Assembly (NCBI GenBank): GCA_015345905.1
Contig: JADDTR010000008.1
Coordinates: 806,001 to 870,000, forward strand
DNA length: 64,000 nucleotides
Direction of reading: 5' to 3'
Source of the DNA: Aotearoamyces nothofagi
Lineage: Eukaryota > Ascomycota > Leotiomycetes > Leotiales > Tympanidaceae
The position numbers and the translations under genes were made by a program. Every line of letters starts with the position of its first letter. Within the stretch, counting starts at the first letter, position 1. The notes beneath the pieces are model-generated. The model searched no databases and had not been told where the DNA came from. It saw nothing but the letters and a program-made list of their open reading frames with translations. Of this stretch, positions 11,988-22,887 are shown one piece after another.

Positions 11988-12685
11988 CTTGAGGACTATT
12001 ACTGAGAAATAACAATTGAAAAGGCAAAGCCAGGACGCCTTGGCAATAAGTAGAGCGACGAGAAGATAAGAAGCGGGAAGAGCTGGGGAAGACCCAGTTG
12101 ATATATATTTGAATTATATCGAATGATTAGTCTGTCTACTAAAGATATAAGCTCTGGAGGGTAAGACAGACAATTGCCGTCATTTTATCCTAGAATTGAT
12201 TTTGTTACTGCTTTGATAAGGCGTCGCTAGTGTCATGTCGCCCATGTCACGCATGCATATGAAGTATACAAGTACGGACACGCTGATAAGGGTCGAGATG
12301 ACGTTGAATGTAACAATGTAACGATAAGCGTTGCAACACCTGGTGTGTCGGATTTCGGGCCTGAAAGGGCAAGGCATTGGGAAAAATCAGGTCCGTAATT
12401 GCGGTCAAAGGGCCGACCAGATACACCAGTCTCTAATTGAAGCTTAAGACCGTCCCCAGTTTAGATATGGCGATCAACAAGCTTGCTTCCCTAATACGGC
12501 AGTTTGAGAGGAAACATGCTGCGGAAGCCCAATCATCAAATCATCCGTCGAATCCCGGTGCGCTGCTTTATCTCTCGGAATTTCACGTCAGATTGTGGAA
12601 AAAGAGCGCATGGATATGCTGGTACAGACAGTGGCGTTGGCCACCGACCTGTTCACTCGAAGAGAGCGATATATACGGTGATACG
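11988..12685. other. Intergenic region upstream of DUR3-like gene
   Basis: It holds the promoter of the symporter gene and the 3' flank of GatB. Plus-strand ORFs from 12437 overlap the 3' end of GatB and are antisense shadows. Nothing else is recognisable. Confidence 0.5.
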
Positions 12686-14521
12686 CTACTTCCTAAACTC
12701 TTCGACGATCTTTCTGATGACCTCCTCGGCCTGTTTAGGTTCGACGCGGCCCTCTTCGCCGTTGCGCATCATTTGGCCGACAAGGAACATGACCTTCCCT
12801 TGCTGCCCTTTGAGGATTTGCTCCACTACCTTTGTCTCGATGACACTTCTAGCAAGAGCGTCATACTCTTCCGGAGACATAGGCCGTAACCATAGATTGC
12901 CTTCCTCAATCATGTGGTCTACGTCTACAGATAGTCCTTCAGATTCATTGTGAAATACCGAGCCCAGTAATGCCTTCGCTGTCTTACCTGTGATCATCTT
13001 CTCTTCTAGGTGATAGATTATTTGCGCCATCTTTGTCGCTGGTACCTTACAGTTGCCTGCAGGGTCTAGCAAGTCCACCGAATCTCCAGCGACACCACCG
13101 AGCTCATGAAGAACCCAGTTGCCGCAAATTCTGCCAAGTCTTTTCGGCTCTGCGTTGTGTAAACCCATCTTTGATAACTCGTCAACAACTTGGTAAAAGT
13201 ATTCAACGCGCCCTCCTTCATTAAGCGACACCAAAGACATTGCGTCCTTCATAGTCAAGTTGTACTTCTGAGTTAAAAGCTGAAGCTCTTCATCCGGCAT
13301 GACACCCATGGTGTCTTGTAGATGCGAGAGTAGATCCTCTCCAATGATAACTGGGGCGAGATCAGGATCAGGCATATAGCGGTAGTCTACCTCTCCTTCC
13401 TTGCCACGAAGTCGTTTCGTTTCGGAACTTCCAATCGTCCACCCTCTAGTCTCGCTCTCAATAACACCACCAGATTCCAGCACCTCGATTTGACGATCTC
13501 GTTCCGCAATAATAGCATCTTTGACAGCTTTGAAGCTGCTTAGGTTTTTAATCTCTGTACGCTGACCGAGTCCACCGACACCAGCGTACTCATGACCTTC
13601 GCCCTCACTTTCGGAGTCCCTTCTGCGAACAGAAACATTCACATCCGCTCTGAGACCCCCAGATTCCATACCCAGCACGCAAGCATCTACTGCATTCAAC
13701 AGTATTTGAATCTTTCTGACCAGTGCAGCTGCTGTGCTGGGGTGGTGTAGTTCAGGCATTGTGATGACTTCAATAAGGGGTAAGCCCACTCTGTTGAAAT
13801 CCAAAAGATGCTTGTCTCCTGGCTCAGCTATCGTCTTTGCCGTGTCCTGTTCCATCTGGATCTGTTTTATACCAATCCGGATCTCGTCACCATCCTCCTT
13901 AGCAATGCCATCATGGGCGTATAATTTGATATAGCCTTCCTTCGCAAAAGGCTCGTAGTATTGTGTAATTTGATACCCCGACGGTTGGTCCCAATGAAAG
14001 TAGTGCTTGCGATCAAATTTGCTTGTTCGTTGAATTTTGCAGTTGAGTGCAAGTGCGGCTCTAAGAGCTGGGATGAGGGTTTCTTTTTGGAAGATAGGCT
14101 GGCTGCCAGGTATTGCGAGGTCGAAGTACGCCACCTGTGTATTCGGATCGTCGTTAATCGTAGAAGCTGCGCTGGAAAAAAGCTTCCTGGCTGTGTTCAA
14201 TTGAGCATGGATCTCAATGCCAACAGTCAGCTCCCAGTTCTCATCGGTCTCTACTGATCGAGACCTTTTGGCTGCCACAGATGCGCCTGAAGCCTTATGT
14301 CTCTTGGCTTCATCCTTGAGCTGTTTCCTGAAGGGAACAGCCGCGCCTGTAGCACCTGTCTGTACCTCTGTCTGAATACTCCGTCGTACGCTAGCATGAA
14401 ACGACCTGTAGTATTGGCTTGCAATAGCCGTCCGAGGCCGTACAGTACGCAAACAGTTGCGACTTCTTAAACGGCCCCCAAAGAGGTAATTCCGCAAGAC
14501 CTGGGTCGCAATTCGAGCCAT
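12686..14521 (-). CDS. PET112: Mitochondrial glutamyl-tRNA(Gln) amidotransferase subunit B
   Basis: A single exon of 611 residues from the ATG at 14521; the frame is open further up, but only with a non-ATG codon. The first ~100 residues are Arg/Ser rich without acidic patches, a good mitochondrial presequence. The GatB catalytic domain begins at [18 protein letters not shown] and continues with [23 protein letters not shown] and [12 protein letters not shown]. The C-terminal helical YqeY-like domain follows ([12 protein letters not shown] and [12 protein letters not shown]). With GatA and GatF/C it converts Glu-tRNA(Gln) to Gln-tRNA(Gln) in mitochondria. Length and motifs are complete. Confidence 0.95.
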   Translation of the reverse strand: MARIATQVLRNYLFGGRLRSRNCLRTVRPRTAIASQYYRSFHASVRRSIQTEVQTGATGAAVPFRKQLKDEAKRHKASGASVAAKRSRSVETDENWELTVGIEIHAQLNTARKLFSSAASTINDDPNTQVAYFDLAIPGSQPIFQKETLIPALRAALALNCKIQRTSKFDRKHYFHWDQPSGYQITQYYEPFAKEGYIKLYAHDGIAKEDGDEIRIGIKQIQMEQDTAKTIAEPGDKHLLDFNRVGLPLIEVITMPELHHPSTAAALVRKIQILLNAVDACVLGMESGGLRADVNVSVRRRDSESEGEGHEYAGVGGLGQRTEIKNLSSFKAVKDAIIAERDRQIEVLESGGVIESETRGWTIGSSETKRLRGKEGEVDYRYMPDPDLAPVIIGEDLLSHLQDTMGVMPDEELQLLTQKYNLTMKDAMSLVSLNEGGRVEYFYQVVDELSKMGLHNAEPKRLGRICGNWVLHELGGVAGDSVDLLDPAGNCKVPATKMAQIIYHLEEKMITGKTAKALLGSVFHNESEGLSVDVDHMIEEGNLWLRPMSPEEYDALARSVIETKVVEQILKGQQGKVMFLVGQMMRNGEEGRVEPKQAEEVIRKIVEEFRK

Positions 14522-15275
14522 TCGGTGTTTATTTTGGGCTTCGTAGGAATGCTGATCCAATAGGAGCTTCTCGTATTCTTGGAATGTGATGCACAGTCAG
14601 ATCAGGCTTTGGAATCCCGCTGGGCGCTGAAGCCGTCCTCCGCAGTGGTCGAGCGATTCAGCTTGATTCGAGGGGATTCTGCGTCATGAGATGTTGCCGC
14701 ACAGAGTTCTGTTGAAGATGACGCTCCGGCCTGTCGATCGATGTGTTGCGTGTGTATTGGTGCTATTACTTGTTACATCCGGCGACGGCGAGCAAATGGC
14801 AAGAGAGACGTCGCCCCCAGAATTTCGCGGTGCTCCACTCGCGCGAATCCTTAAAACCAGCGCATTCCACACTAAATATTTCGTCAACAATCCCGACGAT
14901 CGCCTCGCGTACCTAAAAGCGGCCCGCACTCCGCCTTAAATTGGGCAGTTCCCTGAAATAGGTCCACTGAAACACGTCTGGAACAACAGCTTATGACTTA
15001 GAAGAAGGGGAACTACAGCCCAAATCGCATATATAGGACTTGACAGAGGGGTTATTCCCGTCATTTCTGCTATAATAACATCTCTTGGAGGACAATGTTC
15101 CGCACACTTTTGTAACCACAGCCTACAACCTCCACACTATCGATACACCGCCCCAACTCTAATTAGCTGAGTATGCCAACCCAAGCGCGTTAAGGTGTTA
15201 TATTGTATAGCCATATTGCTTTTTGCGCGTGTCTGACATTGATTTCAGCTGGTCGCCCCGTGAATTTCTATCGAT
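14522..15275. promoter_or_regulatory. Divergent promoter region between GatB and the DUF6594 gene
   Basis: A 754-bp head-to-head interval. ORFs of about 82 codons lie on both strands over the same bases (14684-14939) and cannot both be real; I treat neither as a gene. No repeat or RNA was seen. Confidence 0.45.
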
Positions 15276-17249
15276 ATGCCTTCCCGATACTCTGCGCCTT
15301 TTATAGAAGCGATTCTTGAGGCGCCCGAAGAAGAACCAAGGGATGGTCTAAGGGGCGAGGTAGCAGGAGGGATAGGAGTTAATCCTCAAGCATACGACGT
15401 TCTCCACACAACGACAACAAAGATGGCAGCAACGAAGGGTTCTAGTGATCGTGCCAAAGATAAAGCCAGGAGATCTCATAGATCTTCTATAAGCAGCACT
15501 ACTAGAAGGCATTCAACGAAAACCAAGTCCAGAAGTAGCTCTAAGCATATGGACAGTCCAGCCTCACGAGAGGGTTCTTCTAGCACAGCTCGACACAAGC
15601 ATCGGCGCACCCAGTCGGGGAGGAGTGCGAGCTCGTCAAATTCTTCAACAGACGATGAAGGCCCAGTCCAAGACTATAATGAGGTCCTCGCTACGGGACG
15701 GGGCCGTGTGAGTTCCCCGTCAGTCATCTCGACATCAACGTCCTTGACGACAGCAACCAACAATTCAGGAAGCTCTAGCGGAAGCAACTCCACAATAACT
15801 CAAGCTTCGATGTCAAGAAATGCTCATAAAATTTCCGAATCATTGAATGATGCTCCAATGTCTCCTGGTATGTCTAGCCCCCTTTTTAGCGCCGTGCTTG
15901 TCTTACTAAATACTGCCGTAGCTGTCCCCGATCCCCCGGACGTATTCGCATATTTGGATAAAGATCCTCCTGAAGATGACGTGGGACATCCAGCAGATGA
16001 AGATGTGGTTAAGCACGAGCCGCAATGGATTCCCAATCAAACCGACGATACTTACCTACGAGTATCTTTCCCTCCCCATGTTCAGGTTGCGGGAACTGGA
16101 AGTTCCTCCTCAGCATCAAGCAGCTTCCATAGTGATGATGGAGCTTCAGAGCAAGCCGCAGACAATGATACAGATAGAAGCACAAGTCCCGAGCGAAGCG
16201 TCAAAGGAGAAGGTGACACTGTTAGGGAAGATGCAAATTCACCCACTGATCAATCAGCTGCCAAAATAGCATCGCAAATGCTTGCTGCCCAGGAAAGACA
16301 GAGCATGCATGGCTCATTCCAAAGTTTTGGAACACCCCAGATGCCACGCGGCGATGCACTTCTTCCACATATCCCTGAAATAAAGGCTCTCAGCCCAAGA
16401 CATCCGCAGCATATGCATCAACGCAGCTTGCCTCGAGCCGGAAAGGTACCTATAACAGGATATGAAGCGCTGGCATCAAAGCTGTCGAGTCAAGAGCTAG
16501 GCTCTGCTGGACAACAACCGATCAAGCCAGTCTATCGCAAATTCGAGCGGCTCAATCACCGCCTCCTGCTACATCTTCAGGATGAGTTGGCTGAGCTCGA
16601 AGAAGAGCTTCGTAGACTCGATAATGCTGACTCTCAATCACGTCGCATCTTGGGTCCTCCAACGGCTGAGGTGCGCATAGAGCCGGCATCTAGGCGACAG
16701 GCTGCCCGTGCTGGCGGTCATCTTGAATGGCATAAGAACGACCTCATCAATAGGATTGCGTACAAGTTGACGCAATATAACCAAGTTCTCACATCTTTCA
16801 ATAGCCTTACTCGGGAATTCAATTCCCCCGACCGAGCATCTTTGAACGAATACCGTGAGTATTTGAATGCCGAAAAGCCTATCGTTGAAAGCGAGACGAA
16901 ATTCCTTACTGCAGTTGGAGATCTTGTCGCAATCAGCAGTCAAAAGCAGCAAGTTGTTCCATCATCAGCGCCGTCATCAGTATCGTCATCAGGGCTATCA
17001 TCAATGCCTCCAGAACTCCCAAGTCTCGCAACTGCAGTTGCAGCTGCTCTGTTGGTTCCTATACTCACATTTGTTGTCATCCCTGGCTTTGTTGGTAGGA
17101 TCGCAGTTGTTTTGCTTGTTGCCATGGGGATTGTTGGTGCTCTGATACAGTCAGGTGTCGCTGGTCGAGATCTGCTTGGTAGAGAAAGAGCAATGTGCGC
17201 GATGATTTACGGGGGAGCCATGGTCATCATCGCTGGCGTTGTTGCTTGA
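15276..17249 (+). CDS. Ser-rich DUF6594 membrane protein
   Basis: Intronless, 657 residues. Residues 1-400 are low-complexity, Ser/Thr/Arg rich, with runs such as RRSHRSSISSTTRRHS and acidic patches, and are probably disordered. The DUF6594 domain begins near YRKFERLNHRLLLHLQDEL and includes a coiled-coil segment (ELEEELRRLDN) and EWHKNDLINRIAYKLTQYN. Three closely spaced hydrophobic segments follow at the C-terminus (about 585-657), the normal DUF6594 layout. The function of the family is unknown. The ATG at 15276 is used because the frame is open and continuous from there, but an ATG at 15423 is also possible and would drop 49 residues. Confidence 0.85.
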   Translation: MPSRYSAPFIEAILEAPEEEPRDGLRGEVAGGIGVNPQAYDVLHTTTTKMAATKGSSDRAKDKARRSHRSSISSTTRRHSTKTKSRSSSKHMDSPASREGSSSTARHKHRRTQSGRSASSSNSSTDDEGPVQDYNEVLATGRGRVSSPSVISTSTSLTTATNNSGSSSGSNSTITQASMSRNAHKISESLNDAPMSPGMSSPLFSAVLVLLNTAVAVPDPPDVFAYLDKDPPEDDVGHPADEDVVKHEPQWIPNQTDDTYLRVSFPPHVQVAGTGSSSSASSSFHSDDGASEQAADNDTDRSTSPERSVKGEGDTVREDANSPTDQSAAKIASQMLAAQERQSMHGSFQSFGTPQMPRGDALLPHIPEIKALSPRHPQHMHQRSLPRAGKVPITGYEALASKLSSQELGSAGQQPIKPVYRKFERLNHRLLLHLQDELAELEEELRRLDNADSQSRRILGPPTAEVRIEPASRRQAARAGGHLEWHKNDLINRIAYKLTQYNQVLTSFNSLTREFNSPDRASLNEYREYLNAEKPIVESETKFLTAVGDLVAISSQKQQVVPSSAPSSVSSSGLSSMPPELPSLATAVAAALLVPILTFVVIPGFVGRIAVVLLVAMGIVGALIQSGVAGRDLLGRERAMCAMIYGGAMVIIAGVVA

Positions 17250-17722
17250 AATGCACAACGCGCTAGAGAGACGTGTTTGGATAGGGTGTGGCGTTTGGAT
17301 CGAATTTTCTTTAGATACCCAAGTGCCCTTGTTTTATGTGGTTTTGGCACAGACTGTACGAAGTAACATTTGTATGATATATGATGGCTTCAGATGGCCT
17401 GTGGAGATCTGGATAGTATCGGGGACCGTGTAGTATCTAGATATTTTTGCAATAGATTTGCTGCGTTTTCTTATCTGATAGGCGGTACTGTCTTTTCTGC
17501 CTCAAGTGCCTGGCGAAGTACCCTAAATTAACCTGCTTCCCTTATTAAATAACCCTTCGTTCCGTGGAAAGTCCGTATCATCCCTTCCTCGTACGTAAAC
17601 CACTCCTACTTATCCCTATCAGTTGACTTCTTGTAACCCCTGACACCTCCGAAGATATATTCATGCCCTGAGTACCAGCTCTACCAACACGACCAACCTA
17701 TCAAACGTCGAACAGAGCAACC
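17250..17722. other. 3' flank, no gene seen
   Basis: This lies between the DUF6594 gene and the kinase-like pseudogene. Only short ORFs are present. Confidence 0.5.
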
Positions 17723-18120
17723 TCACCCGGAATCCTCCACCAATTCCGCTCGCAAATCCTTCAACTCCTTCCTCGTTGACTCGACGTTAGATTCCTCCCG
17801 AGTGTGTTAGAAGTTAATTAACTTCGCTCTATCATCCCCGACGAGAAAGTTGTATCGATTGATATCGCCCTGCCGAAGACATAGCTTGTGCAGCTTCCGG
17901 AGAGCCGCCTCACATCTGCTCAGGTCCCGAACAGAAGTGAAAATGTCCTCTTCATTCCGTAGCAGAAGTCCCATGACACGTCCGTTTTCATAGATATGGC
18001 CAATAAAAGCTGGGGCAAGCCCGGAACCTTCGAAAGACTTTGTTTCTTGTTCAATACGCAAAATCTCCCATTCGAAGCGCGCAATTTTTAGATGGGGTGG
18101 TTGATTATACGATTATGATT
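17723..18120 (-). pseudogene. Kinase-like (aminoglycoside-phosphotransferase fold) gene remnant
   Basis: On the minus strand, ARFEWEILRIEQETKSFEG and GHIYENGRVMGLLL lead into LHKLCLRQGDINRYNFLV and a degenerate LINF. This is the catalytic-loop (HxDxNxxN) region of a family of small fungal kinase-like proteins. The usual catalytic-loop histidine of HGD is glutamine here (RQGDINRYN). The conserved D of LIDFE is N, followed at once by an in-frame TAA (around 17807). Beyond it the same frame still reads family-like sequence (ESTRKELKDLRAELVEDSG) to a second stop at 17723. No N-terminal lobe or start is visible, so this is a 5'-truncated, inactivated host gene copy. It sits directly downstream of the Zn2Cys6 regulator. 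Confidence 0.7.
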
Positions 18121-18165
18121 TAACACTTTGGAAATTTACCCTTCGCGTGTTAAATTAATAAGGGA

Positions 18166-20138
18166 TTACATCTTGCTCATCATCTGTTTTGGAATTAGCC
18201 CATCTGATAATGTAACAGATGATCTTACTTTACCTGTAAGGTTTTTCCACTTTAAATTTCTATCAACAAATTCCGAGGGTTCTTTTGTTGCCCAGATTTT
18301 GCTGAGGATGTTGCGCACGCTTCGTACGTTTCCCATTCCAAAACAATCCTCTAACTGGTTTAAGAGAGTTATAACGTCTTGTCGATCGAATTCCGACTCA
18401 GCATAGCAGCCCGCTATATAGAGTGGCGGTAGTATCGCAACAGCAGGACAGGGCTTATCGGCAAAGGACATTGTAAAAACAGAAGATATAATTTCTGTTA
18501 CCGACTCATATAATTGCTCTTCCGTAACTTGCCATGGTGCTAGGCTGTATATCTGAAGAAGTGCCATGTGGTGGTAGGCTTTATCTAGCATATAAAAATC
18601 TCCCTGGACGTTGGGGTCGAGCTCAATTCCTGGTCGGAAAAGTCGATTTCTTGTGCATAGCATACATTGTACACTGTCAACTAGAATGCGGCATGTATCT
18701 TGAATTTCGTCAAGATCGGAAACAGTGTCATTGGCGGCCATTTTCTGGGGACACAGATCATTCATTTCCCGCTGCTTACCTCTAAGGCTATTGATTTCTT
18801 CAAATACTGGCAGCAGTGATGTCGAATAGCCAGCAAGATCATCAATGTAATGGCCCATCCCGTTAGGGTATCCTTCAGTAAGCTTTCCAATGCTCTTGAT
18901 CTTTTGTGGGCCACATGCCATTGCAATAGCCTGGATAGAAGTATGCCACTGTCTTAGAAGGTTCAACAGTGACATGTTCTTGCCTGATCTATAGGCTTCT
19001 GTTGTGTCAATACGGTCCCAGAGAGACGCCGAACCTTCTAAATGCATCCTCCAGTTTGTTTTAACACCCCCGGAGACAATCTCAGCCATACAGAGCGTCA
19101 GTGTTGATGCTAGAGCTGTAGATATTCCATCTATAGAGATGTCAGGAACTTCGGTGAGTGCGAGTCTAAGCTGTCGAATACTCGTTGACTTGAGATGATC
19201 GATTTCCTTTTGGCATTGCTGTAAGCCTAAAGAGCGACGGTGGCACGCAGCTAGGTATAAAACCGCTGAAAGAAGATGCGAAGAGGACAGAGCCGTGGGG
19301 ACTATAGCTGAGCAGAGATGCGCCTGAACAACGGCATGACATGAAATGGATTGTGTCATTTTCTTCAGAAAATGGTCGAGGATGATCCGGTACCGGGGTG
19401 GCATCCAGCCTTTAGAATTACGGAAAAATATTAGTAAATATTTCTCAAACGGAAGGAAATTGGAGGTTACAAAATTCTTTTAGAGCTGCTAGGTGGCTAC
19501 GGCCTCCATACATGTTTCTGCACTCTTGAGTGGGCTTGAATAGGAAATATAAACTTCGAAAAGTTAACTTACTAAGGTTGTCTAGAGACGGTGGAAGATG
19601 AGATCTTCTGAAGACAAAATCAGGGTCAGACTGAAGTTTCCGGCCTTGTGGTGCTATAAGAAGCAAGTTATCATCATTGATGCTTGGTATTATAAATGAT
19701 GAGTTACCTATAGTTTCTGGTAGCTTCAAAGGCTTCGATTGAGCATCTGAGGAGGTGAAGTTGCTAGGAGCAAGTATTTGGGGCACGATGGTTCTAATTT
19801 TTGACCTTGGAGCTGATGTATATACAAAGCCAGCTGCTGGCGAGTCTAGCTATATTAGAGGGATTCGAAAGCTGGCATTAGACGTCATGATACATACACT
19901 GATAAGTATCTTCTGAGGGAATCTTAACAACGCCCATATTTTCTTTGAGACATCTACCAAATCGCGATTTTGAGAATGGTCGCCCTCCCCACGACACGCG
20001 TTGTACATAGAGACACGGCTGACTTAATGACTGGCAGTAGGCACAAGAAGGTTTCCGCTCGTCACATTTCCGCCGCCGCCGCCGACACTCGGCACATCCA
20101 GTACGAGAACGGCGGGTGGTTGATGGCGAGTCACCCAT
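18166..20138 (-). CDS. Zn2Cys6 (fungal binuclear cluster) transcription factor
   Basis: The start is the ATG at 20138. Residues 15-42 form a complete cluster, C-x2-C-x6-C-x6-C-x2-C-x6-C, in a basic context (CAECRRRRRKC). Exon 1 runs to about 19898 and joins in phase to 19845. The central region 19845-19460 contains a possible 48-nt intron (donor GTAAGT near 19576) whose length is a multiple of three, so the frame survives with or without splicing. A further intron with a TACTAAT branch site joins to the large C-terminal exon ending at 18166. That exon (DHFLKKMTQSISCHAVVQAH, then LYLAACHRRSLG) is the helical fungal-specific regulator domain (Fungal_trans_2/DUF3468 type). It is probably a DNA-binding regulator of neighbouring genes. 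It is divergent from the MATE exporter, an arrangement common for a pathway-specific regulator and its target. Internal exon borders are provisional. Confidence 0.8.
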
Positions 20139-20707
20139 GTTATCAAATGTGTAGACGGACAAGAAAGAATCACATCTGGAGACAAGTAACACTCTGCATG
20201 TGCAGATACAATGGTTGCAGGGGCTAACTTTGAGGCCCATCATGATATCTAAAAGTGCAATTAAGGCGCTACGGGCGGAGCCGGCGGAAGCAAAACCCCG
20301 ACCTATCGGCGTCTATTCCTTCCCCTTCAGGCATAGTTCAGCTGCTGCGACTAGAGTCCCGTTATCCAGAAAACGTCCGACGTCGTGGAGATCTTGGACG
20401 CGGTTGCGCGGTGGCTATTCCTTCGCCATTTGGAATAGGTAGATGGCCGTGGAATCTTGCTTTACATATGCAGATTATGATCTGACTTGATTTGGAAGAG
20501 CGGTCCAGATCACATGTAGCAATAAAGAGGAGACGCTCGGGCAGTTTAAGGAGACCAAGGCTCTGGCAGTAGTAAGTACGGACCCGTTGAGAACTTGAAC
20601 GGTTCTCTCTCCTTGATATTTATGATATATATTTATGCCTCCCGTTCTATTGTTTATTTATCGGACTTTATTTTCTTCCTCGCCAGCCTACGAGAAACCT
20701 GCCTATC
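20139..20707. promoter_or_regulatory. Shared divergent promoter of regulator and MATE exporter, with CTATTCC inverted repeat
   Basis: This 569-bp interval serves two genes read outward. It contains CTATTCC at 20313-20319 and again at 20415-20421, with the inverse GGAATAG at 20432-20438. The last two form a perfect 7-bp inverted repeat with a 10-bp spacer. A GC-rich patch near 20273-20287 has several CGG triplets (gggcggagccggcgg), the half-site type bound by Zn2Cys6 proteins. These are candidate operators only; no binding is shown by sequence. Confidence 0.45.
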
Positions 20708-22226
20708 ATGAACGAAGAAACGTCCCTTTTGCATCACAGCACCGCCTCCAGAAACAACCGCCCGAAGTTCAGCTATGGCTCTGAGCTGGCAAGTCTTTCT
20801 CGCGCGACATTACCGATTGCTGTGTCCTTTGGTCTCCAGAACGCTGTTCAGGCTTGGAGCATAATAATGACAGGTACACTGGGCACATTTGAACTTAGAG
20901 CTGCCTCCTATGGCTACATGTTTGCGTCTTGTACGGGCTCTATGGTTGCAATTGGAGGTGCGACCGCTTTGGATACGCTTTGTGGGCAAGCTCTCACATC
21001 CCAATGTGAAAGTAATCCCTACATTCTTGGTCTATATCTACAATCTGGTCTTCTCATCCTGTCGGCGCTATTCATTGTCGTGATTGCGCCGCTATGGTGG
21101 TTCTCTGGTAATCTGTTTATCGTTCTTGGGCAGGAAGAGGAGTTTGCATTCGCGACCTGTGCATTTCTCCGAGCCCTCATCCCTGGGGGGCTTCTTCAGG
21201 TCATTGCCGAATGTTTGAAAAAGTACCTCCAGGTCCAGGGGCAAAGTGATGCGGTAACCTGGATCATCTGCGGTGCAAGCCTTATTGGTATATTCATGAA
21301 CTTCGCGCTGTTACGGCTTGTGAAGACTGGCATTTGGGGAGCAGCATTTGCTAACAATCTCTATCATCTATCCGCCACTATCTGCCTCTTCGGCTTTATA
21401 TTTACAAGCATCACAGTACGAAAAACTTGGGGTGGATTCACTCGACAGGCTTTTAAGGGATGGATGCGCTTCTTTGGTCTTGCAATGACTGGAACACTCA
21501 CAGTTGCCACTGAATGGTGGAGGTACGATAGCTAGCAATTCTTTGTCTAAACTCCCGCTCATTATCATTGCCAGTTTCGAGATCCTCGCTATGATGGCTG
21601 CGCAGCTTGACCCTGACTCCATCAGTACGCAAAGTGTAAGTAATCCCAGCTGGTTTTGAACGCCTATCTAACCATCACGCTAGATTCTAATGGCTTCGGA
21701 CCTCATATTCACAACTGTATCTCTTGGTCTCGGGGTTGCTGCAAGTCATCGTATTGGTAATCTCCTAGGTTTGGGGGATGCTCAGGGTGCCAAGAGAGCC
21801 CTTCGAGTGCCATATTTCCTTTCGTTACTTCTCGGTGCTGTTGAATTTGTTGCTATAATCGCATTACGTCCTGTTTATGGGTATTTATTTACCGGCGACG
21901 AATCCGTGGTTGCACTGACAGCCCATATTCTTCCGCTCATGGCTGGCTTCCAAGTCCTCGATCTTGCCAATGGAGGCGCCGGTGGGATCCTTCGAGGAGC
22001 TGGTAAGAATCACCTATCGGGCGTTTGCAATCTAATTGCCTACTATGGAGTAGGCCTGAGCTCAGCATGGTACTTTTGCTTTGTCGGGGAGCTTGGACTT
22101 TTTGGACTCTGGCTGGGTATCATCAGCGGTAGTTTTGTGTTATTGTTATTCCAGACAGTATGTGTGTATCTAATCTCGTGGGATCATGAAGCCGCAAAAG
22201 TATCAGGAGAGAATGATATAGGGTAA
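20708..22226 (+). CDS. MATE-family multidrug/organic-cation exporter
   Basis: Three exons, 20708-21522, 21575-21635 and 21684-22226, join exactly to 472 residues. Family marks are an acidic N-terminus (MNEETSLLHH), GGATALDTLCGQALTSQ, CLKKYLQVQGQSDAVTW and a join across the first intron restoring EWWSFEILAMMAAQLDP. Then comes SLGLGVAASHRIGNLLGLGD, the classic second-half MATE motif. About twelve membrane segments are expected. MATE proteins export organic cations and drugs in exchange for protons or sodium, at the plasma or vacuolar membrane. Its position between a divergent regulator and a secreted agmatinase suggests, but does not prove, a shared substrate pathway. Confidence 0.92.
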
Positions 22227-22887
22227 AAGTCGAGAAGGCGGCAGACTGTCTACAGAAGGACAGAGCGATGGGAAGCCGTGTAAGATAAGACGTCGAGAAT
22301 ATTTTTGATGTTTAGGGATGCAACTTAGCCGTCAATCCAATAGATTCAATTGCATTTGACCGATATCATAGGTTTACTGAGGCGTTATTCTCTTGCGACT
22401 TGCTTGATGAGTTGACACTATCTAGAGTGTGAAGGCCAACCGTTGAGGACCGGGCATGGAATGGACTTAGCCCGGTTCCGAAAGACTTCTTTGGTTTCCA
22501 TGTTCCCCATATAGATTAGAAAATCTTGGAAGCTGACTCCAAGACACGAATGACGAAAATGCTCGCTGTAATATGTCTGCATCATCCGTGGCTGCCTGAC
22601 TTGCTGCCTGTGCCTATAGTTTCCCTTCTAGGTATAGTTGGGATTCACATTTAACTCATAGCCAGCGGGCTTTGGGCCACTCCACCAAATGTATGCAGCA
22701 ACAACCGTTGTCTGGGGATGCAGCCCATTAGGGAAACAGTAGGCTACGGCAAATGGGATTTGCATTATATTCGGGTGCAACGGTAAGTGAAAGTTGCTGA
22801 TACCATGGCAGGTAGTTTACCCAAAATACTTAAAAGCTTCCTGATCCGCTCTCACCACCCTTCCTCAGCTGCGTATCCTGCTAAAAG
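22227..22887. other. Intergenic region between MATE and agmatinase genes
   Basis: It probably holds the agmatinase promoter. No ORF or repeat of note. Confidence 0.5.

Noticed and set aside
12437-12953. Plus-strand ORFs of about 150 codons at the GatB 3' end
   Set aside because: They are antisense to a clear GatB coding region, or run into it, and lack conserved content.
14684-14939. Opposed 81- and 82-codon ORFs between GatB and DUF6594
   Set aside because: They occupy the same bases on both strands and neither shows conserved features; more likely promoter DNA.
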